Source: Exiguobacterium aurantiacum
Lineage (GTDB): Bacteria > Bacillota > Bacilli > Exiguobacteriales > Exiguobacteriaceae
Direction of reading: 5' to 3'
DNA length: 64,000 nt
NCBI RefSeq assembly: GCF_024362205.1
Contig: NZ_CP101462.1
Coordinates: 2,260,501-2,324,500 of the forward strand
Part shown: positions 45,603-55,424 of the stretch, piece after piece
Layout: each line of letters opens with the position of its first letter
How positions within the stretch are numbered: position 1 is the stretch's first letter
Notes under the pieces: model-generated
Told to the model about the DNA's origin: nothing
Seen by the model: only the letters and a program-made list of their open reading frames with translations
Database searches by the model: none
Made by a program: the position numbers and the translations under genes

Positions 45603-47042
45603 TCATGCAAATAGGTGATACAATTCACGGTACTGTTTCGCGGATTGTTTCCAGCTGAAGTCCGCGGTCATCGCTTGATGGACGAGGGCGTTCCAAGTGT
45701 TGTCGTCGTAGAAGACACGAATCGATTTCTCAATCGTCGCGAGCATCTCATGGGCGTTATAGTTCAAGAAGCCAAAGCCCGTGCCTTCTTGGGTGTACTC
45801 GTTATACGGTTTGACCGTGTCACGAAGTCCACCTGTCTCTCGAACGATCGGGAGCGTCCCGTAACGCATCGAGATGAGCTGGCTGAGACCGCACGGCTCA
45901 AAACGTGACGGCATCAGGAATGCGTCCGATCCGGCATAAATCAAGTGGGCGAGCTCGATATCGAAACCGATATATGACCCGACCTTACCTGGATGCGTCG
46001 CCGTCATCTCATGAACGATGCCTTCATATTCCGGTTGACCCGAGCCGAGGAACACGAATTGACAATCCAAGTTCCCAAGCTCCTCACTCACCGCTTCAAT
46101 CAAATCGAGCCCTTTTTGTTCGACGAGTCGACTGACAAAACCGATTAGCATGACGTCGTCACGTACTTCGAGACCGAATCGTTCTTGGAGGACCCGTTTG
46201 TTGGCGAGTTTCCCTTCTTTGACCGTATCGAGGTTGTACGTCTGGGCGATGCGCTTGTCCGTACTTGGATCATTTGTCGCCAAATCGAGTCCGTTCAAGA
46301 TGCCACGGACATCCACAGACCGATAGCGTAGCGCCGCGTCGAGCCCTTCCCCGTAATACGGTTCCATGATCTCGTCACGATACGACGGGCTGACCGTCGT
46401 GATTTGGTCGGAGTGGACGATGCCGGCCTTCATATAGTTGACGAGACCGTTATGTTGAATCCCTTCCGCCGTGAAGTGCTCGGGACCGAACTGTAATAGC
46501 TCGCCGAGGACCGCTTCCGGGAAGATACCCTGATATTGCAGGTTATGGATAGTGAAAACCGTACGAATGCGTTGATACGCTTCGAGATGTTGGTAATGAA
46601 TCCGTAAGAAGGCCGGGACGACCCCTGTCTGCCAGTCGTGGCAATGGAGCACATCCGGCACGTCCTCTGCCTCGAGCTTCCCGATCATCTCAAGGACGGC
46701 CCGAGAGAAGAATGCGAACCGCTCGGCATCATCGTAATGGCCGTAGAGCACGCCTTCTCGTTTGAAATAATATTCGTTGTCGATAAAGTAGAACGTGACG
46801 CCATCGCGCACAAGTTTCAAGACGGCACCAAACTGTTTGCGCCATCCGACCGGGACGATCAAGTCGAAAAGATACTCCATGTCATCTACATATTCCTGAG
46901 CGATCGTGCCATATTTCGGCATGATTACACTAACATCTTCACCGAGTCCAGACACCGCTTGAGGGAGCGAGCCGATGACATCGGCAAGCCCCCCCGTTTT
47001 CATGAACGGTGCCGCTTCTGAAGCGACATACCATATTTTCAT
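45603..47042 (-). CDS. glgA: Glycogen synthase GlgA
   Basis: 479-residue GT5 glucosyltransferase elongating alpha-1,4-glucan from ADP-glucose. N-terminal ADP-glucose motif [13 protein letters not shown], catalytic His in LHCHDWQTG, and C-terminal [35 protein letters not shown] 47042 follows AAGGGGG. Within the glg operon. Confidence 0.96.
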   Translation of the reverse strand: MKIWYVASEAAPFMKTGGLADVIGSLPQAVSGLGEDVSVIMPKYGTIAQEYVDDMEYLFDLIVPVGWRKQFGAVLKLVRDGVTFYFIDNEYYFKREGVLYGHYDDAERFAFFSRAVLEMIGKLEAEDVPDVLHCHDWQTGVVPAFLRIHYQHLEAYQRIRTVFTIHNLQYQGIFPEAVLGELLQFGPEHFTAEGIQHNGLVNYMKAGIVHSDQITTVSPSYRDEIMEPYYGEGLDAALRYRSVDVRGILNGLDLATNDPSTDKRIAQTYNLDTVKEGKLANKRVLQERFGLEVRDDVMLIGFVSRLVEQKGLDLIEAVSEELGNLDCQFVFLGSGQPEYEGIVHEMTATHPGKVGSYIGFDIELAHLIYAGSDAFLMPSRFEPCGLSQLISMRYGTLPIVRETGGLRDTVKPYNEYTQEGTGFGFLNYNAHEMLATIEKSIRVFYDDNTWNALVHQAMTADFSWKQSAKQYRELYHLFA

Positions 47043-47053
47043 AATATCCCCCT

Positions 47054-48154
47054 TTAAACCGTTGTCCGTTTTCCGATGACGATCGGTTCGTCGACCGTAC
47101 CTCGAATGACTTGTCCTCGTTTGACGACCACTTCTTTATCTAAAATGGCGTTCTCGACGACAGCGCCTTCTTCGATGATCGATTTGGATAAAATGATTGA
47201 GTTTTTAACGCGGGCGTGCTCACTGACGACGACACCGCGGAAGAGAATGCTGTTTTGAACTTCACCGCTGATTTTACATCCGTTTGCGACGAGCGCTTCA
47301 TTCACTTTCGACCCTTTCAAATAACGGGTTGGCGGCTCATGTTTAATCTTCGTATAGATATGTGGGAAATCGTAGATGATCCCTTCCTGACGAAGTAAGC
47401 GCATACTTTCATTATAGTATGAAAGTACAGAATGAATCACCTGCATTTTGCCAGTATAGTGATAGCCGTGCACGTGCAGACGGTGGAGCTGCGGACGGAT
47501 GACGCCGTCGAGCAAATCGTACTCACCTTTTGATGTCGCTTCGTCGACGAGACGAAGGAACAAGTTTTTCGACATGATAATCGTCTCCGTGTACGTGTAC
47601 TCGTCGTCCGGGCTGTATCCGCGCTCGCCGATGCCGACGACACGGTCGTTTTCACCGAGACGGATTGGTCGACAATAACCGCATTTCTGTTCGTGAGCGG
47701 CGTAACCGAGTGTGATGTCAGCCCCCATCGATTTATGATGTTCGAGCATGTCTTGGAAGTCGATCGTCGTCAAGACGTTCGACCCCGTGATCACGACGTA
47801 CGGTTGTTTGCTGCGCACGAAGTGTTCGCGGTGCATCGAGAAGTTGGCCAAGTCGCCGAGGTATGCTTCCCCGTCAGGCTTGAGCGCCGGTGGGAAGATG
47901 TGCAAACCGCCTTGCGAACGGTCCAAATCCCACTCTTTCCCTGAACCCAAGTGGTCCATGAGCGAGCGATATTTATCTAACGTGAAAATACCAACTTGGT
48001 TGATGCCTTGGGTGATCATGTTCGTCAATGTAAAATCAATCAGGCGATAACGTCCAGAGAACGGGACAGCCGCTAAATTGCGATGCCCCGTAAATTCTGG
48101 AAACAAGCCCTCTTCGGTTCCTAAGTTGATGACCCCTAACAAATCATTCGTCAA
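47054..48154 (-). CDS. glgD: Glucose-1-phosphate adenylyltransferase subunit GlgD
   Basis: 366-residue partner of GlgC. It has the nucleotidyltransferase and left-handed beta-helix layout, but the N-terminal signature is degenerate ([36 protein letters not shown] without GGxGxRL), marking it as the regulatory subunit. The start is TTG 48154 with AAGGAGG 8 bp upstream; the longer frame upstream overlaps glgC. Expected to modulate ADP-glucose synthesis with GlgC. Confidence 0.92.
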   Translation of the reverse strand: MTNDLLGVINLGTEEGLFPEFTGHRNLAAVPFSGRYRLIDFTLTNMITQGINQVGIFTLDKYRSLMDHLGSGKEWDLDRSQGGLHIFPPALKPDGEAYLGDLANFSMHREHFVRSKQPYVVITGSNVLTTIDFQDMLEHHKSMGADITLGYAAHEQKCGYCRPIRLGENDRVVGIGERGYSPDDEYTYTETIIMSKNLFLRLVDEATSKGEYDLLDGVIRPQLHRLHVHGYHYTGKMQVIHSVLSYYNESMRLLRQEGIIYDFPHIYTKIKHEPPTRYLKGSKVNEALVANGCKISGEVQNSILFRGVVVSEHARVKNSIILSKSIIEEGAVVENAILDKEVVVKRGQVIRGTVDEPIVIGKRTTV

Positions 48155-48188
48155 CAGTAACGCCTCCTTGCGTCGGTCTTTTTTTAAA

Positions 48189-49343
48189 TCAAGCACGTTG
48201 TTTGAAGACTGTGCCGCTCTCGATATTTTCGTGTGGTTCAATGACAACGATCTCACCACCCGGCTCGCCGACAGTCGCCCCGTCTTCAATGACGGCACAG
48301 CTCGCGACGATGGCTCTGTGAATCGTTACATCTTTTCCAATCCGTGCTCCCGGCATAATGACCGAGTCCTTGACAAGCGACCCTTCACCGACGCGTACGT
48401 CATAGAACAAGACTGAATGTTGGACTTCGCCCTCGATCCGACAACCTTCATTGATGACCGACTGTTCGACGCAGGCATCTTTGCCGATGAACTGAGGTGT
48501 CTGGTTCGGGTTGACCGAGTAGATTTTAAATTCCGGATCATAGAGATCGAACGGCGGATCTTCTTCGAGTAAGTCCATGTTGGCTTCCCAAAGTGATTGA
48601 ATCGTCCCCACGTCTTTCCAGTAACCTTTGAATTTATACGCGAACACGTCTAAACCATCGAGGAGCGTGTTCGGAATGATGTTTTTCCCAAAGTCGAAGC
48701 TTGATGTCTCGTCTTCCGCATCTTGGATCAGGTGCTCCCGTAGCACTTTCCAGTTAAAGATATAAATCCCCATCGAGGCCAAATTGCTCTTCGGTTTCTC
48801 AGGTTTCTCTTCGAATTCTTTAATGCGAAGGTCGTCGCCCGTGTTCAAGATCCCAAAACGCGGTGCTTCATCCCAAGGGACTTCCATAACCGAGATCGTG
48901 ACGTCCGCTTGCTTCTCTTTATGGAAGTCGAGCATCTTCTCGTAATCCATCTTGTAAATGTGGTCCCCCGATAGGATCAACACGTACTCCGGATCATAGT
49001 CGTCGATATAGCTCAAGTTCCGATAAATCGCATTGGCCGTACCTTCGTACCAGTTTTTCCCCGACTGTGCTTGGTAAGGCGGTAAGATGGCCAAACCTCC
49101 ATTGCGGCGATCCAAGTCCCAGGCCGACCCGATGCCTAGGTAACGGTTCAACTCAAGCGGTTCATATTGTGTTAACACGCCCACCGTCGTGATTCCCGAA
49201 TTGGTACAGTTCGATAATGGAAAATCGATGATTCGGTACTTTCCTCCAAAGTTGACAGCAGGCTTCGCTGTCTTCCGTGTGAGAGGCCCGAGTCGTTTTC
49301 CTTCTCCTCCTGCGAGGAGCATCGCAACCATTTCTTGCTTCAT
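48189..49343 (-). CDS. glgC: Glucose-1-phosphate adenylyltransferase GlgC
   Basis: 384-residue catalytic ADP-glucose pyrophosphorylase, the committed step of glycogen synthesis. [44 protein letters not shown], and SGDHIYKMD are conserved. A C-terminal beta-helix is present. ATG 49343 follows TAGGAGG. First gene of the operon; a cre site and -10 lie about 80 bp upstream. The branching enzyme glgB, first in the Bacillus operon, is absent. Confidence 0.95.
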   Translation of the reverse strand: MKQEMVAMLLAGGEGKRLGPLTRKTAKPAVNFGGKYRIIDFPLSNCTNSGITTVGVLTQYEPLELNRYLGIGSAWDLDRRNGGLAILPPYQAQSGKNWYEGTANAIYRNLSYIDDYDPEYVLILSGDHIYKMDYEKMLDFHKEKQADVTISVMEVPWDEAPRFGILNTGDDLRIKEFEEKPEKPKSNLASMGIYIFNWKVLREHLIQDAEDETSSFDFGKNIIPNTLLDGLDVFAYKFKGYWKDVGTIQSLWEANMDLLEEDPPFDLYDPEFKIYSVNPNQTPQFIGKDACVEQSVINEGCRIEGEVQHSVLFYDVRVGEGSLVKDSVIMPGARIGKDVTIHRAIVASCAVIEDGATVGEPGGEIVVIEPHENIESGTVFKQRA

Positions 49344-49420
49344 AGTACAGCCTCCTAAATTCATAATATAAACATCTATTACCCTCTTTCTCTATTTCCT
49401 AATGTATTCCTGCTCAAATT

Positions 49421-49440
49421 ATTATATGATAACGTTTACA
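49421..49440 (-). promoter_or_regulatory. glg operon promoter with cre site
   Basis: Minus strand TGTAAACGTTATCA (49427-49440) is a perfect TGWAANCGNTNWCA cre, directly followed by -10 TATAAT (49421-49426). CcpA bound here would lie in the promoter spacer and repress glycogen genes. Confidence 0.8.
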
Positions 49441-49495
49441 TTTTGAATTTTATTGAAAGTTTGACGATATAATGAATAAAGAGAGGGGTGAGACG

Positions 49496-51283
49496 ATGAG
49501 GGCATGGATTGGGACACTATTTTTTGCTGGTTTGCTAGCCACCGGTCTGACGATCAGTGGGGCGTTAAAAGAAGAGATTGAACAGACGAAACAGATTTTG
49601 TCGTGGGGTGAAAAAACGGTCGACGCGGCCCCGCTCGCTTCGAAGCATGCCGTCACGTTGACGTATAAAGGGGGGGCGGAACGGCTCTATTTGAGCGGTC
49701 GCCGTGATGACGTCTCCGTCGCCCGTTTGCCGGCCCATCTCCGCGAAGCGATCATGGTCATCGAAGATCGTAAGTTCAACGCCCACCCCGGGTACGACCT
49801 TGGCGGGATTGCCCGAGCGTTCATACATAACGCCAATGAATCGTCATTACAAGGCGGGAGCACGATCACGCAACAACTGGCCCGAAACGTTTATTTGACG
49901 CACGAGCGGACGTATGAGCGAAAAGTGAAAGAATTATTGCTCGCTCGGGCGCTTGAAAAACAATATAGTAAAAAAGAAATTATGACCGCCTACAGTAACG
50001 TTATCTTCTTTGGCCATAACGTTTATGGGATTCAAGCAGCGGCCGAGACGTATTTCGCCCGTCCGCTCGAAGATTTGAACTGGAACCAAATCGCTTTCCT
50101 GTTGACCGTGCCGAACAATCCGTCTTTATATGACCCGCTCGACCCATCGGCCAGGTTTTACGAGCGCAAAGACCGCATTCTCATCCAGTTGCGGGATGCC
50201 GGTGTCTTATCAAAGCAGGCTTACGAGACACACCATGGCGTGAAGTTGAAGGCGAGCTATCGCCAACACGTCGTCCGTTATCCCGATTATATGGATACGG
50301 TCATGAAAGAAGCGATCCGGCTCGTCCGTTCACGCTATGACCTCGATGAAGAGGCTGCGAAAGACTATTTGGCGACCAATCAAGCGACAATCGACACGTA
50401 TCTGTCCGTCGCCCGGCAACAACAAGCAAAACAAGTCATGACGAAGCTTCCGACCGGTTTAAACGGCGGCTATGCCGAAATGACGCCAAAAGGCCGAATC
50501 GTCGCCCTCGTTGATTCAGAGATGACCCAAAGCGGCGAATTCAACCGGGCCACGCAAGCGTTCCGCCAACCCGGGTCCGCCATCAAACCGGTCCTCGTCT
50601 TCGCCCCATACATCGAAGAGACCGGTGCGAAACTCGACACCGTCCTCGACGGCCGCTCGGTCTGTTACGGAACGTATTGTCCGACGAACAGCGGCAATCG
50701 CGTCCTCGGAGATGTGTCATTCCGCGATACGGTCGCCTATTCGTACAATACGCCGGCGCTCGCCGCGTTCACCGCGATCGACCAAGAAACAGCTTTCGCT
50801 ACGGCCGACATGATGTTCAGCCAATGGGATGCCAAAACAGATAACAGCTTGGCCAGCGCGCTCGGCGGTTTGACGCAAGGTGTATCCCCGAAAGAGCTTG
50901 CCGCCGCCTATACGCCGTTCTTGAACCAAGGTGTGTACGTGTCAGGTCAGACAATCAAGCAAATCCGCTTCGAGTCGGGTGCGCCGACGCTCACACCAAG
51001 CGTGACGAAGGAGGCCGTCTGGTCGAAAGCGACCGTCGCGACGATGCGTGAGGCGTTGTCGGCCGTCACGACGTACGGGACCGGACGTTATGCCAATCAA
51101 ATCAAACGTCCTTACGTCGGCGGCAAGACCGGCACGACGAACTCGCATAAGGACATGTGGTACGTCGGCTTGACCGACGAGACAATCACGGCCATCTGGC
51201 TCGGCGCCGACACTCCGCGTCCATTCCCGGAACTCGCCAACCGGGCCTATCCTGCCATCGTCTGGACGGAGGCACATCGCTAA
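49496..51283 (+). CDS. Class A penicillin-binding protein
   Basis: 595-residue bifunctional peptidoglycan synthase. N-terminal signal anchor (WIGTLFFAGLLATGLTISG), GT51 glycosyltransferase domain with EDRKFNAHPGYD and GGSTITQQLARN, and a transpeptidase domain with SAIK (QPGSAIKP), SYN and KTGTT. ATG 49496 has GAGGGGTG 5 bp upstream; the ATG at 49472 lacks a site. Which Bacillus paralogue it matches (PbpF, PbpG, PbpD) is not decided. Confidence 0.93.
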   Translation: MRAWIGTLFFAGLLATGLTISGALKEEIEQTKQILSWGEKTVDAAPLASKHAVTLTYKGGAERLYLSGRRDDVSVARLPAHLREAIMVIEDRKFNAHPGYDLGGIARAFIHNANESSLQGGSTITQQLARNVYLTHERTYERKVKELLLARALEKQYSKKEIMTAYSNVIFFGHNVYGIQAAAETYFARPLEDLNWNQIAFLLTVPNNPSLYDPLDPSARFYERKDRILIQLRDAGVLSKQAYETHHGVKLKASYRQHVVRYPDYMDTVMKEAIRLVRSRYDLDEEAAKDYLATNQATIDTYLSVARQQQAKQVMTKLPTGLNGGYAEMTPKGRIVALVDSEMTQSGEFNRATQAFRQPGSAIKPVLVFAPYIEETGAKLDTVLDGRSVCYGTYCPTNSGNRVLGDVSFRDTVAYSYNTPALAAFTAIDQETAFATADMMFSQWDAKTDNSLASALGGLTQGVSPKELAAAYTPFLNQGVYVSGQTIKQIRFESGAPTLTPSVTKEAVWSKATVATMREALSAVTTYGTGRYANQIKRPYVGGKTGTTNSHKDMWYVGLTDETITAIWLGADTPRPFPELANRAYPAIVWTEAHR

Positions 51284-51316
51284 AAAGCCAGGGACATCAT
51301 TGTCCCTGGCTTTTAT
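51282..51316. terminator. Bidirectional terminator after the PBP
   Basis: Stem AAAAGCCAGGGACA/TGTCCCTGGCTTTT. Confidence 0.9.
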
Positions 51317-52203
51317 AATCGTCGATATGAGTGACACGTGTAACTTCCCCACGCCTCGAACAGGTCTCTTTCTTGAATCAGCTTCCACGGATTGAACAAC
51401 GTCTGTCCGTTCTTGTTGAAGAAGAGCCCGTTCCCGATGCAATACGTCGCGTGTTGGATCCGTCCGGCTTCATCGACGAACGTGAGCACGTCCCCCGATT
51501 CCCTTATCTCTGTCTCGACTTGCGCATAATCCGCTTGACCGAGCGTCTGGAGGAACGTACCTGGATGAACCCATTGCGAGGCGATCCAGTCCTCTCCCGT
51601 CACAGCGAACAGTGTGGCTGCCAAACAGTTGCTGCCCGAGTTGACCGGGAAGGTGTTGGCAAGGCGCTTCACGTGGTCCGGACAAGTTGGCGGGATTGGA
51701 CTCGTCGTCCACTCTTCCCACGCACCTGCGTATGTCATCGTGAGTCGACGGCGGGTGGCATCCGTCATCGTTTGCCAGACGGATCGATGCAAAACGAGAT
51801 GAGGCGTATCGTCCCACATCACGACTGAAGACGATTGATCAATGAACATGTCGTCACTCACGGGAAAGACGAGACCGCGACCGACTTGGACTTGATACGT
51901 GAGCACATCTCGTCTCATTTCCGGCGTCAACGTCTCCATCCAACGAGGCGGGGCATGCAGGACGTACGGCACTTCCCGGTCAATCGTCCAATACGTATAA
52001 GCGTTGGCGACTCGGACATCCCGGTAAGACGGGTGTGCGTCAAATTCCGCGCGAGGGATGATCAAGACTGACGCCTGTGTACCTAATTGCGTCACGAGGC
52101 GCTCGTCCGCCATAAACAAGTCCATCGATGGCACCATCGACGCCACCCAAACCTGGACGACTTCTTCGGTCGGGCTAAGTGAAATCGTTTTACTTGCCGT
52201 CAT
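51313..52203 (-). CDS. Protein with a putative NlpC/P60-like (papain-fold) C-terminal domain
   Basis: 296 residues, no signal peptide. The C-terminal half has a Cys in a helix start (VNSGSNCLAATLFAVTG) and, about 60 residues on, GDVLTFVDEAGRIQHATYCIGNGLFFNKNG with a His in a strand. That order is that of NlpC/P60 and related cysteine peptidases or amidases. The N-terminal half (VWVASMVPSMDLFMADERL) is not recognised. It starts by ATGA overlap with the YufK-like membrane protein, so the two probably work together. Catalysis is inferred. Confidence 0.6.
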   Translation of the reverse strand: MTASKTISLSPTEEVVQVWVASMVPSMDLFMADERLVTQLGTQASVLIIPRAEFDAHPSYRDVRVANAYTYWTIDREVPYVLHAPPRWMETLTPEMRRDVLTYQVQVGRGLVFPVSDDMFIDQSSSVVMWDDTPHLVLHRSVWQTMTDATRRRLTMTYAGAWEEWTTSPIPPTCPDHVKRLANTFPVNSGSNCLAATLFAVTGEDWIASQWVHPGTFLQTLGQADYAQVETEIRESGDVLTFVDEAGRIQHATYCIGNGLFFNKNGQTLFNPWKLIQERDLFEAWGSYTCHSYRRL

Positions 52204-52757
52204 AGGATGATGTCCCCGACCGAGTTAAACAAGCGAAGCATCGCCCATGCTAACCCACTCAAAAGAATCGCCCACATCATCGCTTGAATCAACAGTAGAC
52301 CGATGGCCCGAAATGTCGACATCAACTGGCTGACTTGCCATATGTAATAGAACAAATAAAGAACGAACGTGCCGAGCAGCACCGCGATGACCGCGAGCAG
52401 CGAATTTAAAAATAAGAAGCTAATCCCTGAGCCAACGAGGAAAATCGTCGCCCCTGGCTTCAACCGATGCAACGAGCTGCCATTCGTTTCACGCGCAAAG
52501 AAAGCAAACCCGAGCTGGTTGAACGTATCCGCGACAAGTTTGAAGGCGCTGAACAGCATGAAATAGATGGTAAAGAACACGACGAGCACGAGCACTTTCG
52601 ACTCTTGGACGGACAGCAGTGCGATAATCTCGCTGTACACGCCGACACGCGTCAGCCATTGAATCACATACTCGCTCGTGGCGATGGCGAGCGACATCGA
52701 GAATAGAATGATCCCAATCAACGGGGCATAGCTTAACAAGTACACGTTTGTTTTCAT
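52200..52757 (-). CDS. YufK-like membrane protein (DUF5366)
   Basis: 185 residues (the length of Bacillus YufK) with about five TMs: YLLSYAPLIGIILFSMSLAIA, VLVLVVFFTIYFMLFSAFKLVADTFNQLG, FLVGSGISFLFLNSL, LLGTFVLYLFYYIW, and LLLIQAMMWAILLSGLAW. Function unknown. ATG 52757 follows GGAG. Coupled to the downstream NlpC-like protein. Confidence 0.75.
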   Translation of the reverse strand: MKTNVYLLSYAPLIGIILFSMSLAIATSEYVIQWLTRVGVYSEIIALLSVQESKVLVLVVFFTIYFMLFSAFKLVADTFNQLGFAFFARETNGSSLHRLKPGATIFLVGSGISFLFLNSLLAVIAVLLGTFVLYLFYYIWQVSQLMSTFRAIGLLLIQAMMWAILLSGLAWAMLRLFNSVGDIIL

Positions 52758-52858
52758 ATCGGCTCCAATTTCACAAGAATTTCTCATATTCAGTGCAAAT
52801 CTATTATCAAGTATATTATAATATTCGTAGTCACGGAGAACAAAAGGGGGATTTTTAG

Positions 52859-52951
52859 ATGGGTTTGTTACTAATGGTCGGAATCAGCGTCGTCTTCCTC
52901 GCAGCTATCTTTACAGCTGGATACAACAGAAAACCTGAAGGTAATCAATAA
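52859..52951 (+). CDS. 30-residue single-span membrane peptide
   Basis: ORF MGLLLMVGISVVFLAAIFT...YNRKPEGNQ: one hydrophobic helix and a short polar C terminus. GGGGG lies 8 bp upstream of ATG 52859, a -10-like TATAAT precedes at about 52817, and a terminator follows the stop directly, so it is a complete unit. Family not recognised; tiny single-span peptides of this kind often modulate membrane complexes (inference). Confidence 0.6.
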   Translation: MGLLLMVGISVVFLAAIFTAGYNRKPEGNQ

Positions 52952-52987
52952 GAGCCGAGATTCTCACGAATCCGGCTCTTTTTTTTA
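52952..52987. terminator. Bidirectional terminator
   Basis: Hairpin AGCCGAGATTC/GAATCCGGCT with T8, after the 30-residue peptide and facing trmL. Confidence 0.8.
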
Positions 52988-53458
52988 TTTCAGTCCTGCA
53001 TATCCTTGTTGACGGAGCGCTTCATAGACGATAATCGCCGCCGTGTTTGAGACGTTGAGCGACCGCACGAGGTTCGATTGCGGCAAGCGGATGCAACGGT
53101 CGAGGTTATTCTCAATCACTTCCATCGGCAACCCTTTCGTCTCGCGTCCGAAGACGAAGAAATAGTCTTTGTCGACCACCGACACGTCGAGGTCGCTCGG
53201 ATATTGTTCCCCATATTTCGTAATATAGAAGAACTCTCCATCCGGGTGCTCGGCCCACAGCTCATCGAGCGAATCGTGATAACGGACGTCGACGAATTGC
53301 CAATAGTCGAGCCCGGCCCGTTTGAGCATTTTGTCGTCCGTCGAGAAACCTAACGGACGAATCAAATGGAGCACCGAATTCGTCGCCGCACATGTGCGCG
53401 AGACGTTACCCGTATTTGCCGGAATTTCTGGTTGAAACATCACTACATGGATTGCCAT
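52985..53458 (-). CDS. trmL: tRNA (cytidine/uridine-34-2'-O)-methyltransferase TrmL
   Basis: 157-residue SPOUT methyltransferase for the wobble ribose of tRNA-Leu isoacceptors. N-terminal HVVMFQPEIPANTGNVSRTCAATNSVLHLIRPLGF, and the trefoil knot motifs YFFVFGRETKGLP and IRLPQSNLVRSLNVSNTAAIIVYEALRQ. ATG 53458 follows GAGGAG. Part of a run of minus-strand genes with the alkyltransferase and queG; queG also acts on a tRNA wobble base. Confidence 0.93.
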   Translation of the reverse strand: MAIHVVMFQPEIPANTGNVSRTCAATNSVLHLIRPLGFSTDDKMLKRAGLDYWQFVDVRYHDSLDELWAEHPDGEFFYITKYGEQYPSDLDVSVVDKDYFFVFGRETKGLPMEVIENNLDRCIRLPQSNLVRSLNVSNTAAIIVYEALRQQGYAGLK

Positions 53459-53468
53459 AGTACACTCC

Positions 53469-53912
53469 TCACTTCACTTGTTCGAGATCAAGTAATCGTT
53501 GTTTTTGATGAAGGCCACCGCCAAACCCGGTCAGTTGTCCCCCGCTGCCGACAACTCGATGGCATGGGAAGATGACAGGTAGCGGATTGCGGTTCAGTGC
53601 CTGGCCGACCGCCCGAACCGCTTTCGGTCGCCCGATTTGTTCGGCGATTTGTTTGTACGTCCGCGTCTCACCGAACGGGATTGTCAAGAGCGCATCCCAC
53701 ACTTCTTGCTGAAAGACGGTTCCGTTCATCTCGATCCACTCGCGGTCAGACGGTTGAAGTCCGTTTTGCTCCACGCGTTCAATCAAGTCAGTCAGCCATG
53801 TCGGTGCCGAACCATCACCTGCTTCCATCTCCGCAAAGTCTAACGCACATAATTTCCCTTGTGCGTTCAGTTCATACGCTAACGTTCCCCATTTAGATGA
53901 CACGGTCTTCAT
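53469..53912 (-). CDS. Methylated-DNA-protein cysteine methyltransferase
   Basis: 147-residue O6-alkylguanine repair protein. Active-site PCHRVV with the acceptor Cys in NRNPLPVIFPCHRVVGSGG, and the helix-turn-helix TYKQIAEQIGRPKAVRAVGQALNRNP. ATG 53912 follows GAGGAG and overlaps the end of queG by 20 bp. The Arg finger is in KAVRAV. Confidence 0.93.
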   Translation of the reverse strand: MKTVSSKWGTLAYELNAQGKLCALDFAEMEAGDGSAPTWLTDLIERVEQNGLQPSDREWIEMNGTVFQQEVWDALLTIPFGETRTYKQIAEQIGRPKAVRAVGQALNRNPLPVIFPCHRVVGSGGQLTGFGGGLHQKQRLLDLEQVK

Positions 53913-55050
53913 GGTCCCACTCCTCTCGAAATAAGCGAATCTCTTCATGTACCATTTCCGATGTCTCGATCGCTTCGACCTGTTGATAAATCGTCTCGGC
54001 CTCAGGTCCGAGAATTGCGCCGATTGCCCAGACGGCCGTCGCTCGCATGTCTTCTCGCTCATCTTTTCGGATAAAGTCTTCGAGAACTGGTACGGCCGAT
54101 GGTTCCCGGTAGTGCGCCAACGCCAAAATCGCATTCCGTTGAATCGGCTTTTTACCGCGCCACGACCCAGACAGATGCCCATATTTCGCTTTGAACTCCC
54201 GATTGCTCAAGTCCAATAACGGTACGAGCAACGGTTTGACGATTTCGGCTTCAGGGAGCAGTTCCTCATGATGGCGCCAGTCTTTCTTCCGATTGTACGG
54301 GCAGACTTGTTGGCACGTGTCGCAACCATAAAGTCGTCCGCCGAGCTTCGAACGAAACTCGCGCGGCATGAGCGTCTTCATTTGCGTCAAATAGGCGATG
54401 CAACGTTTGGCATCGAGCACACCTGGTTCGACGAGCGCTGTCGTCGGACAAGCTGTCATACATTTCGTGCACTCGCCACATCCGTCTTCAATCATCTCAT
54501 CCGGTGGTAAATACGTGTCGAGGATCATCTCCCCTAAATAAAGGTACGACCCTTTCTCCGGCGAGATGATCGAGCAGTTTTTGCCGCTGAAGCCGATCCC
54601 AGCCCGTTCGGCCACGGCCCGGTCGACGAGTTCACCCGTATCGACCATCGAGCGCGTCCGGACTCCCGGAACGAGCTGCTCAATATACGCTTGTAATTGC
54701 TCGAGCCTTGAGCCGACGACACGATGGTAATCGAGCCCCCATGACGCCCGGGCGAACAAGCCACGCCGCTCATCCGCGACACTTCGCGGGGCATCCTTCA
54801 ATTTACTTGGATAGGCGATCGCGATGGCGATGATTGACTGTGCCTCGTCGAGCAACAGCGTCGGTGTCGTCCGTTTGTCCAAGTCGGGCTCCTCAAAGCC
54901 CGAAGCGAATCCTTTCTCTTGTTGCTTCACGAGACGTTGCTTCATGACGATGAACGGGTCGGCGGTCGTCACTTTCAACTCGTCGATCCCGATCGTTGTC
55001 GCATATGCCACAATCTTCTGTTTAAGTGTTTCCGGATCCATCCCGTTCAT
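53893..55050 (-). CDS. queG: Epoxyqueuosine reductase QueG
   Basis: 385-residue cobalamin-dependent reductase making queuosine in tRNA. Two 4Fe-4S motifs: CGECTKCMTACP and CDTCQQVCP. A C-terminal HEAT-repeat-like extension (IQRNAILALAHYREPSAVPVLEDFIRKDEREDMRATAVWAIGAIL), common in Firmicutes, likely helps tRNA binding. ATG 55050 follows AGAGGTG; the longer frame reads through the tRNA-Gly gene and is not real. Confidence 0.94.
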   Translation of the reverse strand: MNGMDPETLKQKIVAYATTIGIDELKVTTADPFIVMKQRLVKQQEKGFASGFEEPDLDKRTTPTLLLDEAQSIIAIAIAYPSKLKDAPRSVADERRGLFARASWGLDYHRVVGSRLEQLQAYIEQLVPGVRTRSMVDTGELVDRAVAERAGIGFSGKNCSIISPEKGSYLYLGEMILDTYLPPDEMIEDGCGECTKCMTACPTTALVEPGVLDAKRCIAYLTQMKTLMPREFRSKLGGRLYGCDTCQQVCPYNRKKDWRHHEELLPEAEIVKPLLVPLLDLSNREFKAKYGHLSGSWRGKKPIQRNAILALAHYREPSAVPVLEDFIRKDEREDMRATAVWAIGAILGPEAETIYQQVEAIETSEMVHEEIRLFREEWDHEDRVI

Positions 55051-55083
55051 CGAATCACCTCTTTCGTGTCTATTTTCGCATAC

Positions 55084-55119
55084 AAAAAATCTCCCCGCCA
55101 GTCGGCAGAGAGATGATGA
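55084..55119 (-). terminator. Terminator after tRNA-Gly
   Basis: Imperfect hairpin (ATCTC..GCC / GGC..GAGAT) followed by T6 on the minus strand, directly after the tRNA. Confidence 0.7.
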
Positions 55120-55190
55120 AGCGGGTGAAGAGAATCGAACTCTCGTCATCAGCTTGGAAGGCTGAGGTTTTACCATTAAACTACACCCGC
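55120..55190 (-). tRNA. tRNA-Gly (anticodon TCC)
   Basis: 71 nt on the minus strand. Acceptor GCGGGTG/CACCCGC, D arm TAGTTTAATGGTAAAA, anticodon arm CAGCC-TTCCAAG-type loop with TCC, T arm GAGAG-TTCGATT-CTCTT, discriminator T. No CCA is encoded. Confidence 0.95.
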
Positions 55191-55387
55191 ATGGTTCAAA
55201 TGAGTCGGCTGTAAAAGCGACTACAATCAATATACATCTATACCTTTAGGAAGTCAATACTTTTAAATAAATTTCTTCAAGAGCTTATTTAACAAAGAGT
55301 TTTTGAGAAGTGTAACTATTGATTCCCTTATTCTTATCTTTTGAATCTTATTTCAATATAAGAGAAAAAGCCATATCTCGAAAGATA

Positions 55388-55421
55388 ATAAAATTCCTGC
55401 CGACCAGGTCAGCAGGAATCT
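55388..55421 (-). terminator. Terminator of the desaturase gene
   Basis: Stem ATTCCTGC/GCAGGAAT with an inner TGACC/GGTCG pairing; T-rich 3' flank on the minus strand. The stretch 55191-55387 left of it shows no gene. Confidence 0.75.
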
Positions 55422-55424
55422 TTG

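Noticed and set aside
54266-55230. Upstream extension of queG through 55051-55230
   Set aside because: The extension reads through the tRNA-Gly gene; ATG 55050 has a good ribosome site.
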